Made by a program: the position numbers and the translations under genes. Below the pieces are notes generated by a model that worked only from the letters and a program-made list of their open reading frames with translations, was not told the origin of the DNA and searched no databases. A stretch of 64,000 bases of DNA from contig NZ_CP072643.1 of NCBI RefSeq assembly GCF_018304765.1, positions 558,001 through 622,000 on the forward strand, read 5' to 3'. Every line of letters starts with the position of its first letter. Within the stretch, counting starts at the first letter, position 1. The stretch comes from Chloracidobacterium sp. N (GTDB lineage: Bacteria > Acidobacteriota > Blastocatellia > Chloracidobacteriales > Chloracidobacteriaceae). Below, in pieces: positions 47,601-55,180 of the stretch.

Positions 47601-47670
47601 CTGCGCCGCAACCCAACAGCAGCATCCACAGGACGGCCCAGCCAAGACGCACCCGGCGGTCAGCCATCAT
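44620..47670 (-). CDS. Oar-like TonB-dependent outer membrane receptor
   Basis: A 1016-residue receptor of the same architecture as the one at 14470: signal peptide (AVLWMLLLGCGAAAQ), carboxypeptidase-regulatory-like domain (~28-110: GSVVDGERLPVAGATVVVHD, TDAQGRYVFTALEPATYRV), plug domain (VDERSIQALPLSGRNFVDLVKLSPGVTPG, VSNATFESEYGRSLGGFVNILTKSGTN) and a long barrel ending LGVKLRF. The plug is the classical Oar/TBDT form found in many copies in Acidobacteria. Start is ambiguous (ATG at 47685, 47670 or 47667); I take 47670 because TATAGAT at 47685-47691 resembles a -10. The start codon overlaps that of the divergent gene. Confidence 0.88.
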   Translation of the reverse strand: MMADRRVRLGWAVLWMLLLGCGAAAQSTLARLTGSVVDGERLPVAGATVVVHDTRRNVVREVTTDAQGRYVFTALEPATYRVAARHPTAGAAVEMLITLQLGEQRDALLVLVPTPTFDAEVRADTTAIETTSAGQSRTVDERSIQALPLSGRNFVDLVKLSPGVTPGRENVGGGPFKEPDIGVGAAAAPRIAFGGQTELNTLVQLDGLDHIQTVTGLPRATPPTEAVAAFRVSNATFESEYGRSLGGFVNILTKSGTNDLHGSLYGYGIHDALSARPLLTGSQWVLRQFQYGATLGGPLRRDRWFFLTSYEGQRRAESNRFSQVILSNLEAINAVRRHYGLTPETADQIRTGDYDLGFGRVDWRPNDRHTLAVRLNALAGTARGFLGGGGRASPASTTARDNRTTDVTVSATYTAVLTPTRVGEVRGQWARRDFTFRPRFAEPALELPNLIVMGKSTSDVDDYREDRLQLAGVLTQLKGAHTVKVGGDWSRLDDTARWDLFFPARIIFGGLLPAFLNRTPDGQPNPQPSTFWFPFVTGATTAPPVPFPFTRAVPEALRPNVTTQLVHAHYGLFGQDQWQAASSLTVTFGLRYDVETYPRRFFDRRDRNNFQPRVGVAWAVGRGVVRAGYGVFTDRIASSVGQVIFGAEWISRGDVPTAPQVFADVARFAGRFRQATISGPPSATSPIGAARATDIFLRGTASAPAGYGVPVGQPLPPGTLPLPTAESGATASFADNLSRRLRNPYAQHFTLGAEYPWWGVVWSAAYLRVLALKLPGHTGNLNAFQTGMLPTGKPILASRRFAELGHFFVTDNLGASGYHGGFFMARRTWHRGWSLSVAHTWSKTLTTVDAVNNLADYPEGLTLERFLSRQHATHRLAATVAGEAPRPTGWLGGWQGAVVIALESGRPFNVFAGGDFNGDGNPNSDRPGLLPRNSFRGPGFATVDVRLGRRFRLSEHSGLEVTLDAFNVANRVNIRDLNLAYGGTSLAVPPNPLLQFGAPRDVFGARQLQLGVKLRF

Positions 47671-48616
47671 GTCTATGGACATCATCTATAGCCACACCAA
47701 CAACTGGTATCACGCAGACTTTGCCCGGCGGCTCCACGCCGACCTGCCGGAGCCGCTCCGCGCCACGACACGGCTGCTGAACGTGGTCGAGTGGCTGGAC
47801 AGCGAGCCGTCCGACCACGTCGTTGTCGTCAACTGGGAGGAAGCCGTGCGCGAACCCCGGCTCGGCCCGCGCGTTGCCGAACTGTGCGCCCGCGTTGCCC
47901 ATACCCCCCGGCGCACACTGCTTTCGGCAGAATGCGTTGGCACGACCTGGTTTGAACTGCACTTCGCCGAGGGCATTGCCTGGACAGACTTCATCGAAGT
48001 CGGATGGTTCGGCTATCCACTACCGGAGCCATACTGCGCGCTACCCTATCACGTCCTTGGCACCGTGGCGACCCGCGCCGAACAGGAGCAGTTCCGGCGG
48101 CTAAGCGTGGCTCTGGAACAACTTCCGGCGCAGGGCGACCATCGCCCGCTTCCCTGGGCTTTTGTCGGGATGCGGACGCCGGAGCGCATTGCATTTGCCC
48201 GGGAACTCGTCCGCTGGCAGCCGAACGGCCTGCTTCTTCTGGCCGAACCCGGCCCGGCGCGCCCCGGCAGCGGCCGCCTGACAGGCGACGGACTGGAGCG
48301 GCTGCTGCATCAGGCGCGGCTTTACATCTGGCGCACCCAACATTCGGTTCCCTACTTTGAGACATTCCGCGTCCACGATGCCTTGCGGTGCGGGGCGCTG
48401 CCCGTCAAGATTGACCCCAGCCATGCGGACAGCTTTGCTACTGTACCCTGTGTGTTTCCGTCCCTGGACGCCATGAAGGAAGCTCTGGCAACGTCGGGAT
48501 GGGCCGGCCTGCTGGCGGCCATGTATGCCGCCGCGCTCACCCGGCCGGCCCTTGGAGACGCTTTTGCCGCCATCGTTGCGGGGCAGCCGCCTGCCAACCA
48601 TGTCCAGCCCGTTTGA
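47669..48616 (+). CDS. Unknown protein, first of a tandem paralogous pair
   Basis: A 315-residue soluble protein without signal or membrane segments. It is a paralogue of the next gene: both open with DI.YS...W and a short R.W.DLP-like stretch, share AECVGT..F...F....WT....VGW, and end in a domain with F..F...(D/E)AL..GA.P(V/I)K. The last region, with an aromatic-rich Y(I/V)W...H followed by FE.FR, resembles C-terminal halves of GT-B glycosyltransferases (exostosin-like), but this is a weak resemblance. First gene of a four-gene plus-strand block with two GT2 enzymes. ATG at 47669; 47675 is the alternative. Confidence 0.7.
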   Translation: MSMDIIYSHTNNWYHADFARRLHADLPEPLRATTRLLNVVEWLDSEPSDHVVVVNWEEAVREPRLGPRVAELCARVAHTPRRTLLSAECVGTTWFELHFAEGIAWTDFIEVGWFGYPLPEPYCALPYHVLGTVATRAEQEQFRRLSVALEQLPAQGDHRPLPWAFVGMRTPERIAFARELVRWQPNGLLLLAEPGPARPGSGRLTGDGLERLLHQARLYIWRTQHSVPYFETFRVHDALRCGALPVKIDPSHADSFATVPCVFPSLDAMKEALATSGWAGLLAAMYAAALTRPALGDAFAAIVAGQPPANHVQPV

Positions 48617-49520
48617 TCTTGACATCCTCTACAGCCGCGCCACGGACTGGCTTTACGGCAATCTGGCCACACGCCTGTGGTCTGACCTGCCGGACGACTG
48701 GCGGCCACGGGCGCGGCTGTGGGACGTTCCCGACTGGCTTGCGGCGGCCCCGGCGCGCCGGGTGCTCGCGGTCAACTGGGCCGGGCTGGTCAATGACCCA
48801 CGCCTGTCACAGCGGGATGTTGTGGTGCTTATGTCAAAGGTCAATAGTGCGGCGGAACGCATCCTGCTCATCGCCGAGTGTGTCGGCACGGACTCGTTTC
48901 AGCGCCAGTTCCAGGGCCCGGAGTGGACAGCCCTGGTGGATGTCGGCTGGCACCCCCAAACCCTGCCGGCGGCGCTGGCTTCCCTGCCCTACCGGTTTCT
49001 GTACCACACGCCAACCCGGGCCGAACGGGCGGTGCTGGCGCAGGTGCAGGCGACGGCTGCCGAACAGTTCCCGTTGCGCCCGATTCCATGGGCCGTGGTA
49101 GGCAAAGCCACGGCCGGGCGGGCGGCGCTCGTGGCGGAGCTGACCGACTGGGAACCGGATGGCGTGGCCTTTTTGCCGGCGGATGAACCTTGGCAGGGTC
49201 GTCCCGACCGTGGACGGCTGAGTCGCGCCCAGCTTGCGCGCCTGCTGGCGAAGACCCGGTTTTACGTGTGGGTTTCGCGCCACGCGCACTCCCACTTCGA
49301 GGCGTTCCGGGCGCTGGAAGCCCTGCTGTCCGGCGCCTGCCCCATCAAACTCGATGCGCGACCAGCGGACGGCCCCGAAGCACCGGGCTGCGTTTTGACC
49401 GACGTGGCCGTACTGCGCCGGTTTGCCGCCACGGACGCACCGGCGCGGCTTATCACAACGCTCTGTGCGCAGCTTCTGGCGCGTCCCCCTCTGGGGGCGG
49501 CCTTTGCGGCACTGTGGTGA
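48600..49520 (+). CDS. Unknown protein, second of the tandem pair
   Basis: A 306-residue paralogue of the preceding gene with the same domain order (FDLDILYSRATDW, LLIAECVGTDSF, ALVDVGW, FEAFRALEALLSGACPIKLD). Its start overlaps the previous stop by 17 nt, so the two are translationally coupled, and the sequences have diverged well beyond a recent duplication. Possible function: GT-B-like sugar transfer in glycan synthesis, inferred from the GT2 genes that follow and the weak fold resemblance. ATG at 48600. Confidence 0.7.
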   Translation: MSSPFDLDILYSRATDWLYGNLATRLWSDLPDDWRPRARLWDVPDWLAAAPARRVLAVNWAGLVNDPRLSQRDVVVLMSKVNSAAERILLIAECVGTDSFQRQFQGPEWTALVDVGWHPQTLPAALASLPYRFLYHTPTRAERAVLAQVQATAAEQFPLRPIPWAVVGKATAGRAALVAELTDWEPDGVAFLPADEPWQGRPDRGRLSRAQLARLLAKTRFYVWVSRHAHSHFEAFRALEALLSGACPIKLDARPADGPEAPGCVLTDVAVLRRFAATDAPARLITTLCAQLLARPPLGAAFAALW

Positions 49521-49528
49521 GGGCGGTC

Positions 49529-50293
49529 ATGGTCCAGCGTGCCGGGTTGTCCATTCTCATCCCCAACTGGAACCATCGTTTCGCTTTGCCCCGCGCTGTA
49601 CGTTCGGCGCTGGACGGCTTGCGCCGCCTTCAGGCGCAGGGCGTCGCCGGCGAGCTGCTCGTCGTGGATGATGCCTCCCGCGATGGCTCGCAGAAGTACC
49701 TGTTCAACCTTGCGGCGCACTATCCCGATGTGGCCGTACGGGTCGTCTGGCTGCCGCGCAACGTCGGGCTGGGCGCGGCCCGCAACACGGGGCTGACCCA
49801 CGCCGCCTACCGCCACGCCTGCCTGCTCGATGCCGACAATGCTCTGGAACCCGCCAACCTGTGGCTGTTTTACCGCGCGGCGCTGGAAACCGGAGCGGCG
49901 CTGACCTACGGCAACCTGTTCGTGCTGGGCAATACCCAACCCGATGTGCTTTCCAACGAGCCGCTTCAGGCGCGGGTCTATCGGCAAAACTACGTGGACA
50001 ACTTTGCCCTGCTCGACATCCCGGCGGCGCTGGCGGCCGGTGGCTACCAGACGACGCGCGGCCTGCTGGAAGACTGGGAGCTGATGATGCGCCTGCTGGC
50101 GCGCGGTGCGCTGATCGTGTTTGTGCCGGCCGTGCTGGGGTACTACCACCGCCTGTCCGGCGGCCTGCATACCCTTGCCCCGGAGACGCTTATCCAGCGG
50201 CTGCGCCGGATATTTGACCAGAACGAACTCCGCAGCCGGGAAGGCCGCCTGCTGGGACGGATGTATCACCCTGACGTTGGATGGCTGGCATGA
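49529..50293 (+). CDS. GT2 glycosyltransferase (third gene of block)
   Basis: A 254-residue GT-A enzyme: SILIPNWNHR, LLVVDDASRDGS nucleotide-binding Asp, CLLDADNAL as DxD, and LEDWELMMRL as the catalytic acid region. It ends in the motif GRLLGRMYHPDVGWL, which is shared with the next gene and is not a usual GT2 feature. ATG at 49529 has GAGGG 6-7 nt upstream; a GTG at 49517 overlaps the previous stop as GTGA. Probably adds one sugar of a surface glycan. Confidence 0.85.
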   Translation: MVQRAGLSILIPNWNHRFALPRAVRSALDGLRRLQAQGVAGELLVVDDASRDGSQKYLFNLAAHYPDVAVRVVWLPRNVGLGAARNTGLTHAAYRHACLLDADNALEPANLWLFYRAALETGAALTYGNLFVLGNTQPDVLSNEPLQARVYRQNYVDNFALLDIPAALAAGGYQTTRGLLEDWELMMRLLARGALIVFVPAVLGYYHRLSGGLHTLAPETLIQRLRRIFDQNELRSREGRLLGRMYHPDVGWLA

Positions 50294-51084
50294 CGCAACT
50301 TATGACGCACCCGTGGAACGCCAATGGCGTCACTATCGGCATGGCGAACTGGAACCACCGGCTGTTTCTGCCGCGCAGCGTGGCTTCCGCCCGCCGTGCG
50401 CTTCACAGTCTGGCCGCCTGTGGCGTCCCCGGCGAACTCATCATTGTGGATGATGCTTCACGGGATGGCTCGGTGGAATGGCTGGCGCAGGCGCAGGCAA
50501 CCCTCACGGACATCACCCTGCGGGTTGGCTTTGGTCAGAGCCAGCAGGGCCCGGCCGCCGTGCGCAACCGCATCCTGCATCTGGCCCGCTACCGGTATGT
50601 GTGCTGGCTCGATGCCGACAATGAGCTTCAGGGCAACAACCTGTTTCTGTTTTACCGTGCCATCCGGGAAACCGGAGCGGCCGTTGTCTATGGCAACCTC
50701 ATTGTGCGCGAAGCCGGACGGATCACGGGCCTGTACTCCAACGTGGCCTACCGGTCGTCCATCTTTCAGAACAATGAGGTTGACCTGTGCAGCCTGTGGG
50801 ACGCCGCCCAGCTCCGGCAGTGCGGCGGCTTTCAGGTCGAACCCGTCATCAATAGCATCGAGGAGGACTGGGAGCTGTTTTTGCGCCTGGCCAGCGACGA
50901 CAGGCTGATCGTGTTTGTTCCGGCCGTGTTCGGGACGTACTACGTCCGCCCCCAGTCGTTGTCCTATGGACTCAAGGCTTCCAACACGGGCGTCCGGCGC
51001 ATGCACGATCACCAGCGCCACCGCAGCCTGGAAGGGCGCACGCTGGGGCGGGTCTATCATCCCGACATTGGCTGGCTGTTGTAG
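50290..51084 (+). CDS. GT2 glycosyltransferase (fourth gene of block)
   Basis: A 264-residue paralogue of the preceding GT2: TIGMANWNHRLFLP, LIIVDDASRDGS, CWLDADNEL (DxD) and EEDWELFLRL, ending GRTLGRVYHPDIGWLL. It overlaps the preceding stop by 4 nt (ATGA). Retention of complete but different active-site surroundings suggests that both enzymes work, perhaps on alternate sugars or positions. No flippase, polymerase or transporter is encoded in the block. Confidence 0.85.
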   Translation: MTQLMTHPWNANGVTIGMANWNHRLFLPRSVASARRALHSLAACGVPGELIIVDDASRDGSVEWLAQAQATLTDITLRVGFGQSQQGPAAVRNRILHLARYRYVCWLDADNELQGNNLFLFYRAIRETGAAVVYGNLIVREAGRITGLYSNVAYRSSIFQNNEVDLCSLWDAAQLRQCGGFQVEPVINSIEEDWELFLRLASDDRLIVFVPAVFGTYYVRPQSLSYGLKASNTGVRRMHDHQRHRSLEGRTLGRVYHPDIGWLL

Positions 51085-51138
51085 CGGCAGGCAACATGGG
51101 CCGGGCATCCGCGCCGGGGACTTTCGCCAGACTGCCTC

Positions 51139-52218
51139 TCACAGCAGGTCCGCCTGCCGGATGCGCGGCAGGTAACGACCGTCTTCGGTTGTCGCCAGCC
51201 AGCGGACGAGACCTTCCCGAACGGCCACGCGCAGGTCAAAGAGCTTGGCCGGCTCATCAGCGGATACGGTGGCGCGCACGACGATGGAACGCTCGTTGAC
51301 ATCGCTGACAATCAACCGGCAGACCTGTCCGTTCCAATTCGGGTCCGCTTCACAGAGCCGTTGCAACTCCGCCCGCATGGCGTCCACGGGGACGCCGAAA
51401 TCCGCCTGCACAAACACGGCGCCGATGAGTTCCGGCGTGTAGCGCGTCCAGTTCTGGAAGGGCCGTTCGAGAAAGTACGACACCGGCAGAATAAGCTGCC
51501 GCTTGTCCCACAGCCGGACGACAACGAACGTAAAGGTAAGTTCCTCGATCTGGCCGTACTCGTTTTCGACGATGACCGTGTCGCCGACCCGGATGGGCTG
51601 TGTGACGGCAATCTGGATGCCGGCGACGAAGTTCCCAATCGTCTTCTGGGCGGCAATACCGACCACAACACCCACGAGACCGGCCGAGGCCAGCAGCGAA
51701 ACCCCAATCGTACGGACAACCTGAAACTGCATCAGAAACAGCGCCGCGCCGACGACGATGATGCCCACCTGGATAAGCCGCTGCAGAATCGCCAGCCGGG
51801 TCGCCGCCGAGCGGCGCCGTTGTTCATCCGTGCCGTCGTCTGCCGCCAGGCGCTGCAGGGCAAACTCCGTTGCCACGGCCACCAGCTCAAAGCCCAGCCA
51901 GAGGGCGACCAGTGTCAGCGTCACCTTGAAACCGGCTTCAATGCGGTTCTGAACCGACCGGGGCAGTTCGATGAACTCCATCCCCAACGGCAACACCAGC
52001 AGCCACAGGAACGCCCGCACCGGATGGCGCAGCGCGTTGTAATATGGCTCCAGCTCCGCTGCCACCCGGCGCACGAGCGCCCGGATGCTGTGGCTAAGCA
52101 GCAGGACGAACACCCAGATGAGCGTCGCCCACGCCAGCACAATGAGCAATTCGATGTAGGACGTACGAAAGAACTGGATGAGGCGCGTCCAGAGCGGATC
52201 GACCAGAGCCAGTATCAT
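51139..52218 (-). CDS. MscS-family mechanosensitive channel
   Basis: A 359-residue small-conductance channel homologue. Four hydrophobic helices (~15-40, 65-85, 100-120, 150-175) precede the pore helix SLLASAGLVGVVVGIAAQKTIGNFVAG, which has the Ala/Gly packing pattern of TM3. The beta domain follows with QPIRVGDTVIVENEYGQIEELTFTFVVVRLWDKRQLILPVSYF. It releases osmolytes on hypo-osmotic shock. ATG at 52218, 13 nt after the mqnC stop on the same strand. Confidence 0.92.
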   Translation of the reverse strand: MILALVDPLWTRLIQFFRTSYIELLIVLAWATLIWVFVLLLSHSIRALVRRVAAELEPYYNALRHPVRAFLWLLVLPLGMEFIELPRSVQNRIEAGFKVTLTLVALWLGFELVAVATEFALQRLAADDGTDEQRRRSAATRLAILQRLIQVGIIVVGAALFLMQFQVVRTIGVSLLASAGLVGVVVGIAAQKTIGNFVAGIQIAVTQPIRVGDTVIVENEYGQIEELTFTFVVVRLWDKRQLILPVSYFLERPFQNWTRYTPELIGAVFVQADFGVPVDAMRAELQRLCEADPNWNGQVCRLIVSDVNERSIVVRATVSADEPAKLFDLRVAVREGLVRWLATTEDGRYLPRIRQADLL

Positions 52219-52231
52219 GCCGTGTCAGCCT

Positions 52232-53326
52232 CTATGCGACAGCTTCTGCCGCGGCCGGAGTTTCCAGCCGGCGGTAGGCCGCATTGCGTTTGCAGGGGAC
52301 GAAACCGGCTTCCCGAATGACCTGCACCAGCCGGGCTTCGTCGGCGCGATACTTGGCGCCGGCCGCCGAGACGACATTTTCCTCGATCATGATGCTGCCC
52401 ATGTCGTTGGCCCCACCACGCAGGGCACGCCGCGCCACGTCAAACCCCTGCGTCAGCCACGACACCTGCAGGTTGGGAATGTTGCGCAGGTACAGCCGCG
52501 CCGCCGCAAACCACCGCAGGTAGATGTCCGGCGCGATGCGGTCTGGAAATACCTTGCCGATGGGCACGGAATCCGGCTGGAGCGTCCAGGGAATGAAGGC
52601 GATGAAACCACCGGTCCGCGCCTGGAGTTCATGGATTTTGCGCAGATGCTCCAGCCGGTGTGCGTCGGTTTCACCCATGCCGTACATCATCGTGGCCGTG
52701 GTCGGGATGCCCAACTCGTGGGCCGTTTCCATAATCGCAAGCCATTCCTGGCTGTTGCACTCCGTCCGGCGGCGCATGCGAATTTCGTCCACGAGGATTT
52801 CGCCGCCGCCGCCCGGAATCGAATCCAGCCCGGCCGCACGCAGCCGCTGCAACACCTCACGCACGGAAAGCCGGTTGACCCGCGCGAAGTTCAGAATCTC
52901 AGGCGGCGAGAAACAGTGCAGGTGAATGGGATAGCGCGCCTTGAACTGGCGCAGCAGTTCTTCGTACCACTCCAGCTTGAGGTCGGGATGCAGGCCGCCC
53001 TGCATGAGGATGCCGCTGCCGCCAAGCGCCAGCGTTTCCTCCACCTTGCGAAACAGCGTTTCGTAGTCGTGGACATACCCTTCCGGGTCGCCCGGCTTGC
53101 GGTAAAAGGCGCAGAACGTGCACACCGACGTGCAGATGTTCGAGTAGTTGATATTCCGGTCAATGACATAGGTCACGACGTTATCCGGGTGCCAGTCAGC
53201 CCGCAGGCGGTCGGCCCAATACAACAACTCATCGAGCGGCGCGCGGTAAATCACCTCCAGCCAGACCTCGGCCGGCGGGCGCTCCCCACAGTACAGGCGT
53301 TCAAGCTGGGCGGAAACATCAGTCAT
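52232..53326 (-). CDS. mqnC: Cyclic dehypoxanthine futalosine synthase MqnC
   Basis: Radical SAM enzyme of the futalosine route to menaquinone: cyclises dehypoxanthine futalosine. 364 residues. Radical SAM cysteines C65, C69, C72 in [10 protein letters not shown], preceded by VIDRNINY. MqnC-type features rather than Mqn[92 protein letters not shown] at 53326. Phototrophs need menaquinone for electron transfer. No other mqn gene lies in the window. The 279 nt upstream show a small hairpin with CGGGG/CCCCG arms near 53430-53450 and no gene. Confidence 0.93.
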   Translation of the reverse strand: MTDVSAQLERLYCGERPPAEVWLEVIYRAPLDELLYWADRLRADWHPDNVVTYVIDRNINYSNICTSVCTFCAFYRKPGDPEGYVHDYETLFRKVEETLALGGSGILMQGGLHPDLKLEWYEELLRQFKARYPIHLHCFSPPEILNFARVNRLSVREVLQRLRAAGLDSIPGGGGEILVDEIRMRRRTECNSQEWLAIMETAHELGIPTTATMMYGMGETDAHRLEHLRKIHELQARTGGFIAFIPWTLQPDSVPIGKVFPDRIAPDIYLRWFAAARLYLRNIPNLQVSWLTQGFDVARRALRGGANDMGSIMIEENVVSAAGAKYRADEARLVQVIREAGFVPCKRNAAYRRLETPAAAEAVA

Positions 53327-53605
53327 AAGCAGGTCACAAAGACGACACAAAGCAGGCTGCCAACGCTTGACGGGCAATCTGAAACTACACGCCTCACAGT
53401 GCCCGGCGCAACGCAACCTTGGGAAATCACGGGGCCGAAAAACCCCGCCGGCCGAACGTGGCTTCCGCGCATCCGTCGGGCAGCACAATTTCCGCGTGCC
53501 AAGTTTCATACGTTTGACTACACTGGCGTCCGTCTCACCCCTACCTGATGAACCTGCGGCCACACGCCGGTACGGACATCACGCTTTGGCGCCTGACCGG
53601 AAGCC

Positions 53606-55012
53606 ATGACCGAACACTTTGACATCGTCATCATCGGGGCCGGCTCCGGCGGGTTGACCGCAGCCGGTTTTGCGGCGCAGCTTGGGGCCAGGGTGGCCTT
53701 GGTCGAAAAGCACCGCATCGGCGGAGACTGCACCTGGACGGGCTGTGTTCCGAGCAAAGCCCTGCTCAAGGCAGCCAAAGTGGCCCACGAAGTGCGCCAG
53801 GCCGGGCACTACGGCATTGTCGCCGAACCGCCCCGAACGGATATGGCGCAGGTGCGGGCCTATGTGCGGAGTGTCATTGATGAGATTTACGCCCATGAAG
53901 CGCCGGATGAGCTGCGGCGCAGCGGGATTGACGTCATTCTGGCGCCGGGGCGCTTTCTGGACGCCCAAACCCTGGCGGCTGGCGAGCGCACCCTGACGGC
54001 CCGGTATTTTCTCATCTGCACCGGCGCGCATCCCGTCCGCCCTGATCTGGCCGGGCTGGACGAGGTGCCATTTCTCACCTACGAAACCATTTTCGACCTC
54101 GATGAACTTCCCCGGCGGATGATCGTCGTTGGCGGCGGGCCGATTGGCTGCGAAATGGCGCAGGCGTTCCAGCGGCTGGGCGCGCAGGTCATCCTTGTTG
54201 CAGAACGGCTGCTGCCGAAAGAAGAACCCGAAGTCAGCCAGACGCTTAGAACGGTCTTCGAGCGGGAGGGCATGCAGTTCATCCCCGGCCGGGCGCGGGC
54301 CGCGAGCCGGCAGCACGGAACCATCCGCGTGGAAAGTGAAGCCGGCACGGCCGAAGGCGACCTGCTGTTCATTGCTACCGGCCGGCGTCCCAACATCGCG
54401 GGTCTTGATCTGGACCGGGCCGGCGTTCAGGCCGATGCCCGTGGCATTCCGGTGGACACAAGTCTGCGCACCAACGTCAAACACATTTTTGCGGCCGGCG
54501 ATGTGCTGGGCGGACACCAGTTCACGCACTTTGCTGGCTGGCAGGCGTTCCTGGCCGTACGCAATGCGCTTCTGCTCGGCAGCACGACCGGGTTTACGGA
54601 CATTGTGCCCTGGGTGACGTTCACCGACCCGGAAGTGGCCCACGTCGGGATGACCGAAGCCCAGGCCCGCGCCCGGTATGGAGACACCCTCAAGGTCAGC
54701 CGGTGGAAGATGAGCCGCACCGACCGGGCCGTGTGCGACGCCGACACGGATGGCTTTCTCAAGGTCATCTCGCGCAGCGATGGCACACTGCTGGGCGCGA
54801 CGATGGTGGCCCCGCGCGCCGGAGAAGCCATTACGGAGTTCACCCTGGCGCTCAACCACCGGCTCAAGGTGACGGATGTGGCCAACGCCATCCATGCCTA
54901 TCCGACCTACTCAACGGCGGCACAGCAACTGGCCGCCGGCGTAGCGGTCGAAAACTTCCTTACCGGCACGGCCGGCAAGGTCATCCAGAGCCTGTCGAAA
55001 ATCATGCGCTGA
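53606..55012 (+). CDS. Pyridine nucleotide-disulfide oxidoreductase, mercuric-reductase-like
   Basis: A 468-residue flavoprotein with FAD loop IIGAGSGGLTAA, redox-active pair C42/C47 (GGDCTWTGCVPSK), NAD(P)H loop VVGGGPIGCEMA, ATGRRPN, and AAGDVLGG. The C-terminal dimer domain has HAYPTYS where dihydrolipoamide dehydrogenase has HPTLSE, so the catalytic His-Glu pair is missing. There are no extra N- or C-terminal cysteines as in true MerA. This form is common in thermophiles and cyanobacteria with unknown physiological substrate. ATG at 53606. Confidence 0.88.
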   Translation: MTEHFDIVIIGAGSGGLTAAGFAAQLGARVALVEKHRIGGDCTWTGCVPSKALLKAAKVAHEVRQAGHYGIVAEPPRTDMAQVRAYVRSVIDEIYAHEAPDELRRSGIDVILAPGRFLDAQTLAAGERTLTARYFLICTGAHPVRPDLAGLDEVPFLTYETIFDLDELPRRMIVVGGGPIGCEMAQAFQRLGAQVILVAERLLPKEEPEVSQTLRTVFEREGMQFIPGRARAASRQHGTIRVESEAGTAEGDLLFIATGRRPNIAGLDLDRAGVQADARGIPVDTSLRTNVKHIFAAGDVLGGHQFTHFAGWQAFLAVRNALLLGSTTGFTDIVPWVTFTDPEVAHVGMTEAQARARYGDTLKVSRWKMSRTDRAVCDADTDGFLKVISRSDGTLLGATMVAPRAGEAITEFTLALNHRLKVTDVANAIHAYPTYSTAAQQLAAGVAVENFLTGTAGKVIQSLSKIMR

Positions 55013-55180
55013 ATCCTGCGCCGGGGCGCACATCCAGCCGCCCCTGGTGCGCCGTACGCTCCATGACCTGCCAGCCCGCTTCTGGCTACGCTGCGATGGA
55101 ATAAGTTTCGGCCGGGTTGGGTTTGTCTGACTGCCCGGTGAAGGATTCACCAATGCCTCTGACCGGAGAGAATCACCGCC

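Noticed and set aside
53400-53605. Promoter candidate TTGACT near 53514
   Set aside because: No acceptable -10 at 16-19 nt spacing.
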